A stretch of DNA of 64,000 bases from assembly GCA_036346405.1 (NCBI GenBank), contig CM070562.1, positions 107,584,999 to 107,648,998 of the forward strand. The letters are read 5' to 3'. Position numbers and translations under genes: made by a program. Below are positions 62,883 through 64,000 of this stretch, in pieces. A model generated the notes under the pieces. That model was not told the origin of the DNA. It made no database searches and saw only the letters and a program-made list of their open reading frames with translations. The first letter of the stretch is position 1, and the number at the start of each line of letters is the position of its first letter. Source of the stretch: Phyllostachys edulis (lineage: Eukaryota; Streptophyta; Magnoliopsida; Poales; Poaceae).

Positions 62883-63451
62883 GAGTAATTTTCACTATGA
62901 CCCGTGTAATATTACCTTTGTTTCACTTTGCACCATCCATAGCAAATCTTTTCACTTTACACCATCTCTTCTTACATTTGGTTTCACTTTGCGCCAGGGG
63001 AATGACTTGCCAGCGAGAGGGAAATAGGGGAGGCCCGTGGGGATCTTGTTGTTGGGGAGGCATGGTTGGCGACGCGACGACGGCCCAAAAAATGGAGAGA
63101 GTAGGCGAAACAGAGTGCTCGACTTTAACTCGTATGTGCAAGTCTGGAGTAGAGCGGCGTCATTCCTGCTTCATCAACCTTTACGCGCTCGCAGCGGTCG
63201 GAGGAAAGGAGGAAAAGGGGCAATGGCGCAAGGAAGGAAGAACCTCTCCTCTCTCCATCCCATGCCTCGCCGCTACCTCCCGTGTCGCCGTTCACCGCCG
63301 GCAATCACCAAAGAAGGCAGCTAAATCCTTACACGCAGTGCAAAGTGCAAGGCATGGTAAAAAAGAGGTGGTGCAAAGTAAAAAACATTTGCTAAGAGTG
63401 ATGCAAAGTGAAACCACAGTAAAATTGCATGGTCCAAAGTGAAATTTACTC
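62883..63451. mobile_element. Mutator-like (MULE) nonautonomous element with ~110-bp inverted ends
   Basis: Left GAGTAATTTTCACTATG and right, reverse-complemented, GAGTAAATTTCACTTTGG continue as an inverted repeat of about 110 bp built from TTTCACTTTGCACC words. Flanks GACATAAAA (62874-62882) and AACATAAAA (63452-63460) match at 8 of 9 bases, fitting a MULE 9-bp duplication. The GC-richer interior has a 181-codon plus-strand frame (62897-63442) that overlaps the termini and matches no family I know. A captured gene piece is possible. Confidence 0.8.
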
Positions 63452-63552
63452 AACATAAAATGTGACTAGGATTGGACCAATATAACCAGCTACTGACTTC
63501 CAGTAAGTTCCGAGTAACTTCCCTCAAAGAGGTTTTGAAACTCGGGAGATTT

Positions 63553-63700
63553 GATTATTTGCCACTGCCAAAGATGTGCAATTCAGGATTTGTTACTCGC
63601 ATGTCTATGACATGTGGCCCCAGGACCCACATGTCATAGACACGTGAAGTGACAAATCCTGAATTATTAATTACACATCTTTAGAGTGGCAAATTATTAA
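63553..63700. repeat. Long hairpin (foldback MITE)
   Basis: An arm from ATTTGCCACT through AAGATGTG and ATTCAGGATTTGT to CATGTCTATGACATGTGG pairs with the mirrored sequence to 63700 across a loop of about 10 nt (63618-63627). The arms are about 65-70 bp with a small bulge. Confidence 0.85.
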
Positions 63701-64000
63701 TTATTCCTATTCACCCCCTAGTGAGGACCGGTTCCTCCTATCTCCTAATATAAGTCACCCTAGAATCTCTGTTGGTTAATTCTTTTTTTTTTTGTATATA
63801 ACTATGAAAAATATATAGAAAATTGTATCTAGGTTTCTCATGGGAAATTGGTATTACTAGATTTATCGTGAGACACCTTTTCAATATATATTTTAGCAAC
63901 ATATTGTGACGAAAATCAGTTGTCGAAGTGGTGCCATTCGAGCATGTTGGGAATTGCATCCTCTATTTGGTTAAACCTGGTTAAGGAGGAGCAAAAACAA
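63701..64000. other. No feature seen
   Basis: AT-rich end of the window with a T-run at 63782. No gene or repeat recognised. Confidence 0.5.

Overview
The window is plant nuclear DNA, almost certainly rice or a close relative (genus Oryza). The signs are spliced genes with GC-rich first exons, a dense nest of grass-type transposons (Copia, CACTA, MULE, hAT and Harbinger-like elements and foldback MITEs), and the gene set PR-1-type CAP protein / DUF676 lipase / group C MAP kinase kinase. From memory, rice chromosome 2 carries PR-1 loci close to OsMKK4, which fits this block. I could not check that.

Layout. Positions 1-20809 (copy A) and 39104-59853 (copy B) are the same roughly 20.8 kb segment in the same orientation. 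Copy A stops at a run of exactly 100 N (20814-20913). Copy B lies inside the second contig and runs on smoothly to the kinase gene. Each copy holds part or all of a minus-strand Copia retrotransposon, a minus-strand PR-1/CAP gene, a plus-strand ten-exon DUF676 lipase gene with a hAT MITE in intron 7, a 4.1 kb Harbinger-like element that carries a RING-finger relic and a small LTR element with a gag fragment, and about 4.8 kb of AT-rich DNA with no gene I can recognise. The copies differ mainly by homopolymer indels and by clustered changes at CTG, CAG and CCG sites inside transposons. I therefore read the duplication as an assembly artefact (overlapping or allelic contigs both kept), not two loci.

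Unique part of contig 2 before copy B (20914-39103): a broken NET2-like cytoskeletal gene relic, GC-rich repeat blocks, a LINE 5' fragment, a USP-domain gene whose expected kinase half is missing and replaced by transposon DNA, a CACTA element end, and the 3' half of the Copia element. The complete Copia element is 37121-43296, with a 5-bp target duplication. A related copy of its target lies unoccupied at about 27.8 kb.

After copy B (59854-64000): a minus-strand MKK4/5-type kinase gene (60642-61705, one apparent frameshift near its end), its TATA box, and three stacked inverted-repeat elements upstream.

The genes form no operon or joint system. The PR-1 protein is predicted to be secreted, the lipase is an alpha/beta hydrolase, and the kinase is a MAPK cascade step. 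I found no novel multi-gene system. The most unusual signal is that sites where plants place CHG methylation can be read as miscalls between the two copies.
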